Numbered from the stretch's first letter, positions 1 through 10,059 are shown. The stretch is DNA of 64,000 nucleotides from Pseudomonas sp. K2I15 (GCF_002204795.1 NZ_NIXO01000014.1:58531-122530); one strand, 5' to 3'. The notes: generated by a model not told the origin, from the sequence alone. Made by a program: numbers and translations.

Positions 1-2115
1 CGACAGGTGCTTATCAAACTCATAACGCGACATGAGGTTGACCAACGCATAAGCCTCCTGACGGATGGCCGTGCTCTGGGTCATGAGGCTGCCATTGGCA
101 TTACGGCCCACGGGGCGGCTGGCGTAGCGATAGATGTCGCTCTGCCAATTGACACCGCCACCTACCGTCAGCGCGCGCCAGTTGCCGGGCAGGCGATACG
201 TCGTGGAGGTACGCAGCAGGTTGAGGGGCTGGGCGGTGTTGTTGCGTTCTTTTTCGCCATTCACGGAGTGGGTGTAGGTGTAACCGGCTTTTACGTTCCA
301 GTCGGGCATTACTTCGCCTGCGACCTCCACTTCGAAGCCCTGCACCTTGTTACCCTTGCCGCCGGACTTGTAATACTGCTCGCCCTTTGGGCCCAGCGGG
401 ATGGAGTCATCGACCTCCGCCACGTTGTCCTGAGTCGTCCAGAACACGGCGCTCGACAGGGTCAGGCGATCATCCAGCAGGCTGCCCTTGAGGCCCAACT
501 CATAGCTCTTGCCGACAATCGGCTCCAGGTATTTGTCGCTTACGTCCTTTTGCGTCTGCGGTTTGAAGATGTCGGTATAGCTGACATAGGCCGTGAAATC
601 CTGATTGATGTCGTAGAGCAAACCGGCGTAGGGCGTCCAGACGTCACTTTGGGTCTGGCTGCTGTGACGTATGTTCACCAACTGCCGTTCCTCGTACTCA
701 TAATTGGAGCTGGTGGACTTCCAAGAGCCGTAGCGGCTGCCCAGCACGGCATGCCAGTCGTCGCTCAGGCTCAGGCGCGTGGCCAGATAACCGGCCTTTT
801 GATAGGTGCTGCCGGTGCTCGAATCCATGCCGGTGGTTTCATCGGCAAATTCAGGGATGCCTCCGGTGTCTGCCCAGTCCGGAATTTGCAGATAGCTGTC
901 GGGCCGATCGCCAATAATGTAGGGCGAGGAGTCTCGGTGGCGCGCCTGACCGTAGCCGACCATGGCCTCATGCTCGCGTCCCAATAACGAATAAGGCCCC
1001 GCGACGTTGAAGTCCACCGCATCCATTTTATCTTTGCCTGCGAAATGGCTGCTGTAGGCGCTGACGCCGCTGCGGTCGGCGCTCGGGTAACCGCCGCCGC
1101 CGTAGTAGACCTTGCCGTCGGTTTCGCTTTGCCGGTGGGTGTAGGCGGCTTTGAAGCGCCAATCATTGGCCAGTTTCTGGTCAAGGGTCGCGAAGGTGGT
1201 GCGGTCGGTCAGCGGCCAGTTGCTCCAGGGTGTGGTGATGTTGTTGGAGCGTGGCATGTTGGCCTTGCCGCCCAGCGAGTTCCAATACGGCACGCTGCCC
1301 CAGGTTGCGCCTTGAACCTGTTTGTCCTGGTAGTCATAACCCACTGCCAGCACGGTGCTGTCGGTCAGGTCGGCTTCGAGAATGCCGTAGCCTACCTTTC
1401 GCTCAAGGGCATAACGGTCGCGAAAGGATTTGCTGTCACGGTAGGCCAATACTGTGCGGCCACGCAGGCGCCCGTCGAAGGCGAGGGGGCCGCCCACATC
1501 GACGTAGCTGTAGTAGTTGTCGTAGCTGCCGGCACCGGTGCCGACGTTGGCTGCCCATTCGGCGGTAGGGCGTTTGCGCACCATGTTGATGGTGCCCGAG
1601 GGGTCGCCGGCGCCGGTGGTCAAGCCCGTGGCGCCGCGTACCACTTCGATGCGGTCATAGATGATGGTGTCAGAGTCGGACTTCAGCCCGGTAAAGGTGT
1701 TGAGCATTCCATCGATCTGGAAATTCTGGATGGCGTAGCCGCGCGAATAGAAGTTGAAACGTTCGGAGTCGTTTCGCTGTACCACCACGCCGGTGGTCTG
1801 GTTCATGACTTCGCTCAAGGTGCCCAGCTTGAAGTCGTCCATCTGCTGACGAGTGATGACCGAGACGGACTGCGGGGTTTCCTTGATCGACAGGTTCAGG
1901 CGTGTAGCGGTGCTCATGGCGCCGGTGGTGTAGGAACCGGTGCCTTCGGTGTCGGAGCCAAGGTTGGCAGCTGTGATGTTGGTACTGGCCAACTCCAGCG
2001 CTTTGGCGGTTTCTTCGGTTTCCTGATAGGGGTCGTCAGCCAGCAGGTCGGTGCTCAGCCCTGCGCTGAAAAGCCCGAGGGTCAAAGTCATGGAACGGGT
2101 AATAGGCGCTAACAT
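1..2115 (-). CDS. TonB-dependent siderophore receptor (C-terminus off the window)
   Basis: Outer-membrane receptor that imports a ferric siderophore using TonB energy. The reverse strand reads open for 705 codons from the ATG at 2115 to the window edge, so the protein is incomplete at its C-terminus. A signal peptide (MLAPITRSMTLTLGLFSAG) is followed by a short linker and then the plug, which carries the family signature IKETPQSVSVITRQQMDD and later VVRGATGLTTGAGDPSGTIN. The barrel repeats YxxKSYELGLKG and YKSGGKGNKVQGFEVE are typical of FhuE/FpvA-class receptors. I see no N-terminal STN signalling domain, so it probably does not signal to a FecR/FecI pair. A Fur-box-like palindrome lies 76 bases upstream. 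The siderophore cannot be named from sequence; a hydroxamate type is plausible. Confidence 0.93.
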   Translation of the reverse strand, partial: MLAPITRSMTLTLGLFSAGLSTDLLADDPYQETEETAKALELASTNITAANLGSDTEGTGSYTTGAMSTATRLNLSIKETPQSVSVITRQQMDDFKLGTLSEVMNQTTGVVVQRNDSERFNFYSRGYAIQNFQIDGMLNTFTGLKSDSDTIIYDRIEVVRGATGLTTGAGDPSGTINMVRKRPTAEWAANVGTGAGSYDNYYSYVDVGGPLAFDGRLRGRTVLAYRDSKSFRDRYALERKVGYGILEADLTDSTVLAVGYDYQDKQVQGATWGSVPYWNSLGGKANMPRSNNITTPWSNWPLTDRTTFATLDQKLANDWRFKAAYTHRQSETDGKVYYGGGGYPSADRSGVSAYSSHFAGKDKMDAVDFNVAGPYSLLGREHEAMVGYGQARHRDSSPYIIGDRPDSYLQIPDWADTGGIPEFADETTGMDSSTGSTYQKAGYLATRLSLSDDWHAVLGSRYGSWKSTSSNYEYEERQLVNIRHSSQTQSDVWTPYAGLLYDINQDFTAYVSYTDIFKPQTQKDVSDKYLEPIVGKSYELGLKGSLLDDRLTLSSAVFWTTQDNVAEVDDSIPLGPKGEQYYKSGGKGNKVQGFEVEVAGEVMPDWNVKAGYTYTHSVNGEKERNNTAQPLNLLRTSTTYRLPGNWRALTVGGGVNWQSDIYRYASRPVGRNANGSLMTQSTAIRQEAYALVNLMSRYEFDKHLS

Positions 2116-2190
2116 TGCAGCGAATTCCTTGTCGTCTTTAAATTGATCACGCGATTTAAAGACGGTGGGGAACGGCGTACTTTAGGTTTG

Positions 2191-2209
2191 GATGAGAATA
2201 AGTCTTATC
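2191..2209. promoter_or_regulatory. Putative Fur box upstream of the siderophore receptor
   Basis: GATGAGAATAAGTCTTATC is a 19-base imperfect palindrome matching about 13 of 19 positions of the GATAATGATAATCATTATC Fur consensus. It lies 76 bases before the receptor start codon, in the only gap between that gene and the upstream cptA stop. Iron repression of the receptor is the inference. Confidence 0.7.
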
Positions 2210-2220
2210 CGTATGTTGCA

Positions 2221-2247
2221 GGCTTCAGCGCATTGCACGCTGAAGCC
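2221..2247. terminator. Perfect 10-bp hairpin after cptA
   Basis: GGCTTCAGCG and CGCTGAAGCC form a perfect stem around a 7-base loop, 15 bases beyond the cptA stop codon. There is no clear U tract on either strand, so it may be a weak terminator or an RNA-stability element rather than a classical rho-independent terminator. Confidence 0.5.
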
Positions 2248-2261
2248 TTGGGGTGAGGGCG

Positions 2262-4016
2262 TTACTTGGCGACCCAGTCAGTGGAGTCGGTTTTCTTTGG
2301 CTTGAGCAGGCTGAAATCGATCAAGGCCTTTTGTTGGCGTTCGTAAGGATTGCCAATCAACAGCGGCCGGGGCTTGAAGCTGTCGCTGACCAGGCTCTTG
2401 CTGTGGTCCAGTTCATCGAAGCTCAGCCCCGCCATGTCGGCCCAGGTATGGATCAACTGCGAACTGCTGTAGGGCCGCTGCAAGTCGCCGCCAAAACTCC
2501 AGTCATGGCTTTCACGCCACTTGGGCGATGCATAGGCCATGAACGGAATGGTGTACATCGGTGCCGTCGGCTTGCCTTCGTTGCGGCCGAGGGTGCTGTG
2601 GCCGGCCGAGTCGAACACGTCTTCACCGTGGTCGGAGAGGTACAGCAGGAAGCCGTTCGGGTCAGTCTTGGCGTAGTCCTTGATCAGGCTCGACACCACG
2701 AAATCGTTGTACAGCACCGCGTTGTCGTAGCTGTTGTAGGTCGGCAACTGCGCGTCGCTGATCCCGGCAGGCACGCCCTGGCGATCGGTGAACTTGTCGA
2801 AAGTCGGCGGGTAGCGGTACTGGTAGCTCATGTGGGTGCCCAGTAGGTGCACCACGATGAACTTGCGCTCTGCGGTGTCAGACATGGCCTTGGCGAACGG
2901 CTCCAGCACGTCGCCGTCGTACTGGCGGGCGTTCTGGTTGCGGTTGTTGTTGAGGTACACCTGCTCGTCGGCCTGTTCGGAAAAGGTCGTGAGCATGGTG
3001 TTGCGCTTGGTCATGGTCTGCTGGTTGGTGATCCAGAAGGTCTTGTAGCCGGCCTGCTTCATCACGCTGACGATGGACGGGGTCTTGAGGTACAGGTCAG
3101 GGTTTTCTTCGTCGGCGAAGGTCAGTACCTGTTGCAGCGCCTCAATGGTGTACGGGCGCGGGGTAATGACGTTGTCGAACACCGCCAGTTGGTCGCGCAG
3201 CTTGTCCAGTTCCGGGGTGGTGCTGCGCGGGTAGCCATACAGGCTCATGCGCTGGCGGTTGGTGGACTCGCCGATCACCAGCACCAGGGTCGATGGCTGG
3301 CCGGCCATGCTGTCCTTGAGGTTGGTCAGGGGCGCAATCTTGCTGGCGCTGGTCAGCATGCCTTGCATGCTGTCCAGTTGTTCGGTGTAACGGCGGTAGG
3401 CCACGATCATCTGCCACGGCACGGCCGGCTCGATGCGGGTTTCGAAGCGGTCGATGGCCAGTTCCATGGTTTCGCTCTTGGCGATCTGCTTGACCAGCGG
3501 GTAGCCGACGATGGCAATCACGATGGCGGTGGCCGCCACCATCGCCTGGCCACGGGGCAGGTGCACCGGGCGCACACGGGTCCACAGGAAAACGGCCATG
3601 GCAGTGTGGGCAATGAACGCCAGCACGATCCACCAGGCGAAGTATTGGGTGGCGTATTCGCCGGCTTCAGAGATGTTCGACTCGAACATAATGAAGATGA
3701 CGCTTTGGGAGAATTCCTGCTGGTAGATGAAGAAGTAACCCAGGCTGGCCATGGAGCAGGCCCACAGCACCACGCCGATCAACCCCGCCAGCAGGCGCGC
3801 GCGGCGCGGGAATAACAGCATCGGTGCCAGCCACAGCGCACTCATGAAGAATGCCTGACGGAAGCCGCTGAAACCGGAGGTGCCGGTCAGTTGGATCAGC
3901 AGTTGGGTAATACCCGAGAAATACCAGAAGAACAGGAACATCCAGCCGAGGCCGGCCCAATCAAAACCTTTCGCAGACGTAGTGCTGCGTTTGAACATCG
4001 CCATCCAGCGCTCCAA
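2262..4016 (-). CDS. cptA: Phosphoethanolamine transferase, CptA type
   Basis: Inner-membrane enzyme that transfers phosphoethanolamine to the lipid A or LPS core region. It has 584 residues. About five transmembrane helices lie in residues 25-175, followed by a periplasmic sulfatase-fold domain. Metal and catalytic residues are visible: E250 in LVIGEST, T290 in TPRPYTIEAL as the likely nucleophile (40 residues after the Glu, as in the EptA/MCR family), D462-H463 in YLSDHGED, and H473. Family assignment is firm. CptA rather than EptA or OpgE is inferred from the GESTNRQRMSLYGYPR stretch and overall length. An alternative start six codons downstream (MFKRS) is possible. The gene is monocistronic, with a hairpin beyond its stop. 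Confidence 0.85.
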   Translation of the reverse strand: MERWMAMFKRSTTSAKGFDWAGLGWMFLFFWYFSGITQLLIQLTGTSGFSGFRQAFFMSALWLAPMLLFPRRARLLAGLIGVVLWACSMASLGYFFIYQQEFSQSVIFIMFESNISEAGEYATQYFAWWIVLAFIAHTAMAVFLWTRVRPVHLPRGQAMVAATAIVIAIVGYPLVKQIAKSETMELAIDRFETRIEPAVPWQMIVAYRRYTEQLDSMQGMLTSASKIAPLTNLKDSMAGQPSTLVLVIGESTNRQRMSLYGYPRSTTPELDKLRDQLAVFDNVITPRPYTIEALQQVLTFADEENPDLYLKTPSIVSVMKQAGYKTFWITNQQTMTKRNTMLTTFSEQADEQVYLNNNRNQNARQYDGDVLEPFAKAMSDTAERKFIVVHLLGTHMSYQYRYPPTFDKFTDRQGVPAGISDAQLPTYNSYDNAVLYNDFVVSSLIKDYAKTDPNGFLLYLSDHGEDVFDSAGHSTLGRNEGKPTAPMYTIPFMAYASPKWRESHDWSFGGDLQRPYSSSQLIHTWADMAGLSFDELDHSKSLVSDSFKPRPLLIGNPYERQQKALIDFSLLKPKKTDSTDWVAK

Positions 4017-4157
4017 CCCGATAATTTTTCAGTGCCTGCGCAAGAAAGCGCGCAGCAGAGGGCCTGCGCACGTGGCGCGACCCTATTCGGCGGGAGTATC
4101 GGGATGAAGATGTGAAAACTTCGTGAGTTATACCTGAACGGTTCGTTCAGCTCACGT

Positions 4158-4334
4158 TCAGCAAAGTGCGGGCTGGGCGCCGGACGGCTGATTGAGCTGG
4201 CCTTGCAAGTGCGAGCGCAGACGCATGACTTCCTGCTGCAGTTGGTCGCGTTCGTCTTTCAACTGGCGCAATTCATCACGGCGAATGTTGACGTAGAGGG
4301 TCTGTGGCGGACGGGTCATGTGTGCAGTGCTCAT
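4158..4334 (-). CDS. Small conserved-looking coiled-coil protein, 58 aa
   Basis: An ORF below the usual length cut-off: ATG at 4334, stop at 4158-4160, 58 residues. A good ribosome site (GAGGT) sits 7 bases before the ATG. The N-terminus reads MSTAHMTRPPQTLYVNIRRD, followed by a strongly charged heptad-like stretch (ELRQLKDERDQLQQEVMRL) that should form a short coiled coil. It has no signal peptide and no membrane segment. I recall similar short Pseudomonas proteins filed under domains of unknown function (perhaps DUF6026), but cannot confirm it here. Function unknown. Confidence 0.72.
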   Translation of the reverse strand: MSTAHMTRPPQTLYVNIRRDELRQLKDERDQLQQEVMRLRSHLQGQLNQPSGAQPALC

Positions 4335-4602
4335 TGCTTACCTCGCAAATAGCCGGTGTATCGCGCTGCCAGAGCGCTTGATTCGAGGCTCTCGGCAACA
4401 GTCGGGGCAATTCTGAATTCTTTTTTTAACGAAGGGAACTTTTTTATTTTTGATGGTCGTTGTGACTTTTGCCCCGATGAAGGCTAAAGGATGGCTACTT
4501 TTTGTCATGAAACTATGCAGATCCGCTCTGGACTAACCCTCATTAGCCTCATTGCGCTATAAACTGTGACACACATTTATTCGTAGTAAGGAGCATCAGC
4601 AC

Positions 4603-5582
<980 letters not shown>

Positions 5583-5586
<4 letters not shown>

Positions 5587-7106
5587 CCGCCAACGGCAAG
5601 AAACCCAAGGCCGAACCCGCTCCGCCCACCACCCTGTTTCTGTTTGGTGCCCACGGTGACCTGGTCAAGCGCCTGCTGATGCCGGCGCTGTACAACCTCA
5701 GTCGCGACGGGCTGCTGGGCAACGGCTTGCGCATTGTGGGCGTTGATCACAATGCTATCAGCGACGCCGATTTCGCCAAGAAACTCGAAGACTTCATTCG
5801 CACCGAGGCCGCCAGCAAGGTCAAGGGCAAGGGTGACGACGCCCTGGACCCACAATTGTGGGCCCAGTTGGCCAAGGGCATCAGCTACGTCGAGGGTGAT
5901 TTCCTCGACGACGGCACCTACGCCGACATCGGCAAGAAGATCGCCGACAGCGGCACCGGTAACGCGGTGTTCTACCTCGCGACCGCGCCGCGTTTCTTCG
6001 CCGAAGTGGTGCAGCGCCTCGGCGCTGCCGGCTTGCTCGAAGAAACCCCGGAGGCATTCCGCCGGGTGGTGATCGAAAAGCCTTTCGGCTCGGACCTGGT
6101 CACCGCCGAAGCGCTGAACGCTTGCCTGCTCAAGGTGATGAGCGAGAAGCAGATCTATCGCATCGACCATTACCTGGGCAAGGAAACGGTACAGAACATC
6201 CTCATCAGCCGTTTCTCCAACGTGCTGTTCGAAGCGTTCTGGAACAACCATTACATCGACCACGTGCAGATCACCGCTGCCGAAACCGTCGGTGTGGAAA
6301 CCCGTGGCAGCTTCTTCGAACACACAGGCACCCTGCGAGACATGGTGCCTAACCACCTGTTCCAGTTGCTGGCGATGATCGCCATGGAACCGCCGGCCGC
6401 CTTTGGCGCCGATGCGGTGCGGGGCGAGAAGGCCAAGGTGATCGGGGCCATACGGCCCTGGTCGCTGGAGGACGCGCGGGCCAACTCGGTACGCGGCCAA
6501 TACACCGCCGGTGAAGTCGCCGGCAAGCAACTGCCGGGTTACCGTGAAGAAGCCAACGTCGCCCCCGACAGCAGCACCGAAACGTTCGTCGCCCTCAAGG
6601 TGATGATCGACAACTGGCGCTGGGTCGGTGTGCCGTTTTACCTGCGTACTGGCAAGCGCATGAGCATCCGCGACACAGAGATCATCATCTGCTTCAAGCC
6701 TGCGCCTTACGCGCAGTTCCGCGATACCGAAGTCGATGAGCTCAAGCCCACCTACCTGAAGATCCAGATCCAGCCGAACGAAGGCATGTGGTTCGACCTG
6801 TTGGCGAAAAAGCCCGGGCCAACCCTGGACATGGCCAATGTGGAGCTGGGGTTTGCCTACAAGGACTTCTTCGAAATGCAGCCGTCAACGGGTTACGAAA
6901 CCCTGATCTACGACTGCATGACCGGCGACCAGACCTTGTTCCAGCGCGCCGACAACATCGAAAACGGCTGGCGTGCAGTGCAGCCATTTCTCGATGCGTG
7001 GAAGCAGGATGACGGTATCCAGGCCTACAAGGCGGGTGAGGATGGCCCGGAGGCGGCTGATGCGTTGCTGGCCCGCGATGGCCGCACGTGGCACAGCCTC
7101 GGATGA
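5583..7106 (+). CDS. zwf: Glucose-6-phosphate 1-dehydrogenase
   Basis: First enzyme of the oxidative pentose-phosphate and Entner-Doudoroff routes: glucose-6-phosphate to 6-phosphogluconolactone. It has 507 residues. The nucleotide-binding motif [11 protein letters not shown] is near the N-terminus and the substrate signature RIDHYLGKE with EKPFGSD lies near residues 160-200. It starts inside the gnd stop codon and its own stop overlaps the next start, so the three genes form a tightly coupled operon. The usual Pseudomonas partners pgl, eda and hexR are absent here, so this is likely a second, paralogous zwf rather than the hexR-linked copy. Confidence 0.95.
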
Positions 7107-7927
7107 GTGACTTGCCGAGTCAACCCATCCGGTTTGTGTTGAGTGATATGGACGGCACGCTGTTGCATCCCGATCACAGCCTCAGCCAACGCACCATCGA
7201 TACGGTTCGCGCCTTGCGCGCGGCCGGGGTGTTTTTCAGCCTGGCCAGCGGGCGCCCGCCCAAGGCCATGCGTCAGCAGGTGGAGGCACTGGGCATTGAT
7301 CTGCCGATTGCCGGCTTTAATGGCGGCACGCTGGTCAATCCCGACGGCAGTATTCTGGTGGCGCATCACTTGCCGGCAGAAGCGGCGTTGGTGGCGCTGG
7401 CCTTGTTTACGCCGCAGCCGGAGGTGGAAGTCTGGGTGTTTGCCGACGGTGACTGGCTGCGTCGCGATCCTGGTGGGCCGATGGCGGTTCGCGAGGAGCA
7501 CGGCCTGGGCTATGGGCCAATCGTGGTGGAGAGCTTCGAGCCGTTCCTGGATCGGGTCGACAAGATTGTTGCGGCCAGTGCCAATACCCAATTGCTGATC
7601 GAGCTTGAGGCGCAGTTGCAGCCCAGAGTCGAAGGGTTGGCTCAGGTTTCCCGCTCGCAGCCAGTATTCCTGGATGTAACGGCGATGAAGGCCAACAAAG
7701 GTGAAGCCCTGAAAACCCTGGCGGCGCACCTCGGTGTACCGCTGGAGCAGACGGCAGCCATCGGTGATGGCGGCAACGACCCTGCGATGTTTCACGTGGC
7801 GGGGTTGTCGATCGCCATGGGCCAGGCCGAAGAGGTGGTCAAGCGCCAGGCCAGTGTCGTTACCGGCAGTAATGTCGATGATGGGGCGGCGGAAGCCATT
7901 GAGCGGTTTATTCTTTCGGCCCACTGA
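7103..7927 (+). CDS. Cof-type HAD-IIB phosphatase
   Basis: Cytoplasmic sugar-phosphate phosphatase of the Cof/YbiV type, 274 residues. HAD motif I is DMDGTLL near the N-terminus, the motif II Ser is in FSLASGRP, and motif IV is GDGGNDPAMF near the C-terminus. The large insertion between motifs II and III is the class IIB cap. The ATG at 7103 overlaps the zwf stop by four bases and is preferred over an in-frame GTG at 7088. Occurring in place of pgl after gnd-zwf, it may dephosphorylate a pathway by-product; the substrate is unknown. Confidence 0.88.
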   Translation: MSDLPSQPIRFVLSDMDGTLLHPDHSLSQRTIDTVRALRAAGVFFSLASGRPPKAMRQQVEALGIDLPIAGFNGGTLVNPDGSILVAHHLPAEAALVALALFTPQPEVEVWVFADGDWLRRDPGGPMAVREEHGLGYGPIVVESFEPFLDRVDKIVAASANTQLLIELEAQLQPRVEGLAQVSRSQPVFLDVTAMKANKGEALKTLAAHLGVPLEQTAAIGDGGNDPAMFHVAGLSIAMGQAEEVVKRQASVVTGSNVDDGAAEAIERFILSAH

Positions 7928-7933
7928 TTAGCA

Positions 7934-7998
7934 AACACGGTAATAAGTAGTCAGCTATGCAAAGTTGCAACTTGCATCGCTGACTACTCACTCGTGTT
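7934..7998. repeat. 65-bp near-perfect palindrome after the HAD gene
   Basis: GTAGTCAGC plus ATGCAA (7947-7962) pairs with TTGCAT plus GCTGACTAC (7972-7987), with one mismatch. The loop contains the self-complementary GTTGCAAC. Outer arms AACACG (7934-7939) and CGTGTT (7993-7998) extend the structure. It starts seven bases after the HAD stop and has no U tract. It does not match the REP cores elsewhere in the window. Confidence 0.75.
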
Positions 7999-8063
7999 AG
8001 TGCTGATCAATATACTGCGCGGTCCGGGGCACACTTTAAGGTGCCGCCCAACGCCAGTTTCAG

Positions 8064-8324
8064 TTACTTGGGCATCGCCCAGGATTGCAACTGATAGCCA
8101 TCTTTGTCGAGTTCAGCGCGGGCCTGCAACAGCAAGTCTTCGAGCTGTGCCGGGTCGGTATAAGTGCTGGAAGACAGCTGCTTGCTTCCGATACGGGTAT
8201 TGGTGCGGTCGATGACGCTCAGGCTCAGGGCGCCGTTGCCGTCGTGCCAGGCCACACATTGAAAGGGCTGGAAAGCACGGTCTGCGATCAAAAGAGCTTC
8301 GTTGATGCGGAGCGGGGCGTTCAT
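8064..8324 (-). CDS. Small protein of unknown function, 86 aa
   Basis: Starts MNAPLRINEALLIADRAF and ends WAMPK. It has no signal peptide or membrane helix. The pattern (a hydrophobic beta-rich half followed by a charged helix, QLEDLLLQARAELDKDGYQL) suggests a compact cytoplasmic alpha-beta protein. It is read alone, against the flow of both flanking units. The coding frame has Pseudomonas-like third positions and a clear start, so I take it as a real conserved hypothetical. No family recognised. Confidence 0.75.
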   Translation of the reverse strand: MNAPLRINEALLIADRAFQPFQCVAWHDGNGALSLSVIDRTNTRIGSKQLSSSTYTDPAQLEDLLLQARAELDKDGYQLQSWAMPK

Positions 8325-8665
8325 GGGGTCTTCTCTCTAAATGCCCATTCAAGTGAAGCCGTTGGTTGGGCGTGCCTAACGACTGGTTACTTGTACTGAT
8401 GCACGATCACCGGGTACGGGTCACATGTTAGAAGAAGATTTTTCAACTTTCCCTGATTAAAGTCATGTAAGGGGCTATTTTGAAAGCCTCATGAAAGTTA
8501 CGCTGCGGCAATTGACCGCACCCGTCCACGGAAAAGGCCCGGTTCGTTCGCGACTTATAGCGAATCGGTACAAAGGCTGCGTCAAGATCTTGCTAAGGTC
8601 ATCAGCAGTCTTCCCAAATAGCTGTTTTTAAATAACTTTAACGATTTTGACGCCAAGGAATAGTC
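8325..8665. other. Intergenic region before the sigma-54 activator
   Basis: 341 bases without a convincing gene, between the divergent 86-residue protein and the activator gene. It is AT-richer than its surroundings, especially 8420-8490 and 8620-8660, consistent with two outward promoters. A repeated TGAAAG lies near 8480-8500. I do not find the TGTYTCA palindrome of the fapA control region here. Confidence 0.6.
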
Positions 8666-9994
8666 ATGATTGTTACACCTGCCCAGCGTCGCCTGCTTGT
8701 GGTCGATCCCTGTGACGACTGCCACGGGCTATTGCCCGGTTTGCGGGCGGCGGGGTGGGACGTAGACAGCTGTGCCCTGGAGGCGGTGGGTGAGCGTTCC
8801 TGTGACGTGGGATTGTTGCGCCTGCAGCCGTTTCACCTGGAGCGGCCCGAAGCGGTCAAGGAACTGATCAGCCGCAGCGGCACCGAATGGATCGCCGTGC
8901 TCAACCAGGAAGTGCTGCGCCTGCAAAATGTCGGCGATTTTGTCTGCGAATGGTTCTTCGATTTCCATACCTTGCCGTTTGACGTGTCGCGGGTGCAGGT
9001 CACCCTAGGCCGCGCCTTTGGCATGGCGCGCCTGCGAGGCAAGGGCAACAACGCGCCTGCCGGCCAGCCGGAACACGAGCTGCTGGGCGATAGCCGCCCC
9101 ATCCGTGAACTGCGCAAACTGCTCGCCAAACTCGCGCCTACTGAATCCCCGGTGTTGATTCGTGGTGACAGCGGCACCGGCAAGGAATTGGTCGCCCGCA
9201 CCCTGCACCGCCAATCCCAGCGCCACGCCAAGCCGTTTGTGGCGATCAATTGCGGGGCGATTCCCGAACACCTGATCCAGTCCGAACTGTTTGGCCATGA
9301 GAAGGGCGCGTTTACCGGCGCCCATCAGCGCAAGGTCGGGCGTATCGAGGCGGCTCATGGTGGCACCTTGTTTCTCGATGAAATCGGCGATTTGCCCATG
9401 GAGCTGCAAGCCAACCTGCTGCGTTTTCTCCAGGAAAAGCAGATCGAGCGGGTCGGCGGCAGCCAACCGATTCCGGTGGATGTACGCGTACTGGCGGCCA
9501 CCCACGTCGACCTGGAAGCCGCGGTCGAAAAGGGCACCTTTCGTGAAGACCTCTATTACCGGCTCAACGTCCTGCAAGTGGTGACCGCGCCGTTGCGCGA
9601 GCGCCATGGCGACGTGGCGATGCTGGCCAACCATTTTTCACACTTCTACAGCCAGGAAACCGGCCGCCGCCCCCGCAGCTTCAGCGAAGACGCGCTGGTG
9701 GTCATGGGCGAACACGGTTGGCCGGGCAATGTGCGCGAGTTGGCCAACCGCGTACGGCGTGGCCTGGTACTGGCTGAAGGGCGGCAGATCGAAGCCGTTG
9801 ATCTGGGACTGCAAAGCCAGCAGGCAATCGCGCTGCCGATGGCTACACTGGAAGATTACAAGCACCGCGCCGAGCGTCAGGCGCTGTGCGATGTGCTCAA
9901 CCGGCACAGCGACAACCTGAGTGTCGCGGCCCGTGTGCTGGGGGTTTCCCGGCCAACGTTCTACCGGTTGCTGCACAAACACCAGATCCGCTAG
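8666..9994 (+). CDS. Sigma-54-dependent activator with degenerate receiver-like domain
   Basis: Enhancer-binding protein, 442 residues. Residues 1-130 resemble a receiver or VpsR-like domain, but the position expected for the phosphoacceptor Asp reads VGLLRLQ, so it is probably not phosphorylated. The AAA+ core has Walker A GDSGTGKE near residue 167, the sigma-54 contact GAFTGA near 213 and Walker B GGTLFLDEIGDL. The C-terminus is a Fis-type helix-turn-helix (SVAARVLGVSRPTFYRLL). A ribosome site AAGGAA precedes the ATG. It converges on fapF across a shared terminator. The likely target is the -24/-12 promoter ahead of fapA; a comparable gene is linked to fap in other pseudomonads. c-di-GMP sensing, as in VpsR and FleQ, is only a suggestion. 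Confidence 0.9.
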   Translation: MIVTPAQRRLLVVDPCDDCHGLLPGLRAAGWDVDSCALEAVGERSCDVGLLRLQPFHLERPEAVKELISRSGTEWIAVLNQEVLRLQNVGDFVCEWFFDFHTLPFDVSRVQVTLGRAFGMARLRGKGNNAPAGQPEHELLGDSRPIRELRKLLAKLAPTESPVLIRGDSGTGKELVARTLHRQSQRHAKPFVAINCGAIPEHLIQSELFGHEKGAFTGAHQRKVGRIEAAHGGTLFLDEIGDLPMELQANLLRFLQEKQIERVGGSQPIPVDVRVLAATHVDLEAAVEKGTFREDLYYRLNVLQVVTAPLRERHGDVAMLANHFSHFYSQETGRRPRSFSEDALVVMGEHGWPGNVRELANRVRRGLVLAEGRQIEAVDLGLQSQQAIALPMATLEDYKHRAERQALCDVLNRHSDNLSVAARVLGVSRPTFYRLLHKHQIR

Positions 9995-10007
9995 GGCGGG
10001 TAAACCG

Positions 10008-10045
10008 AAAAGCCCCGCAACGACCCTTATCGTTGCGGGGCTTTT
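10008..10045. terminator. Bidirectional rho-independent terminator
   Basis: AAAAGCCCCGCAACG (10008-10022) and CGTTGCGGGGCTTTT (10031-10045) form a perfect 15-bp stem around an 8-base loop. A and T runs on both flanks serve both strands, ending the activator transcript and the fap transcript. Confidence 0.9.
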
Positions 10046-10059
10046 CCCGTTGTCATGCC

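Noticed and set aside
1045..2112. 355-codon open frame on the plus strand
   Set aside because: It lies opposite the TonB-dependent receptor, is low in complexity (Val/Gly/Ala rich) and has no ribosome site or recognisable motif; a GC-rich shadow frame.
4558..4563. TATAAA as a -10 box for gnd
   Set aside because: No convincing -35 hexamer lies 16-18 bases upstream, so I do not list a promoter.
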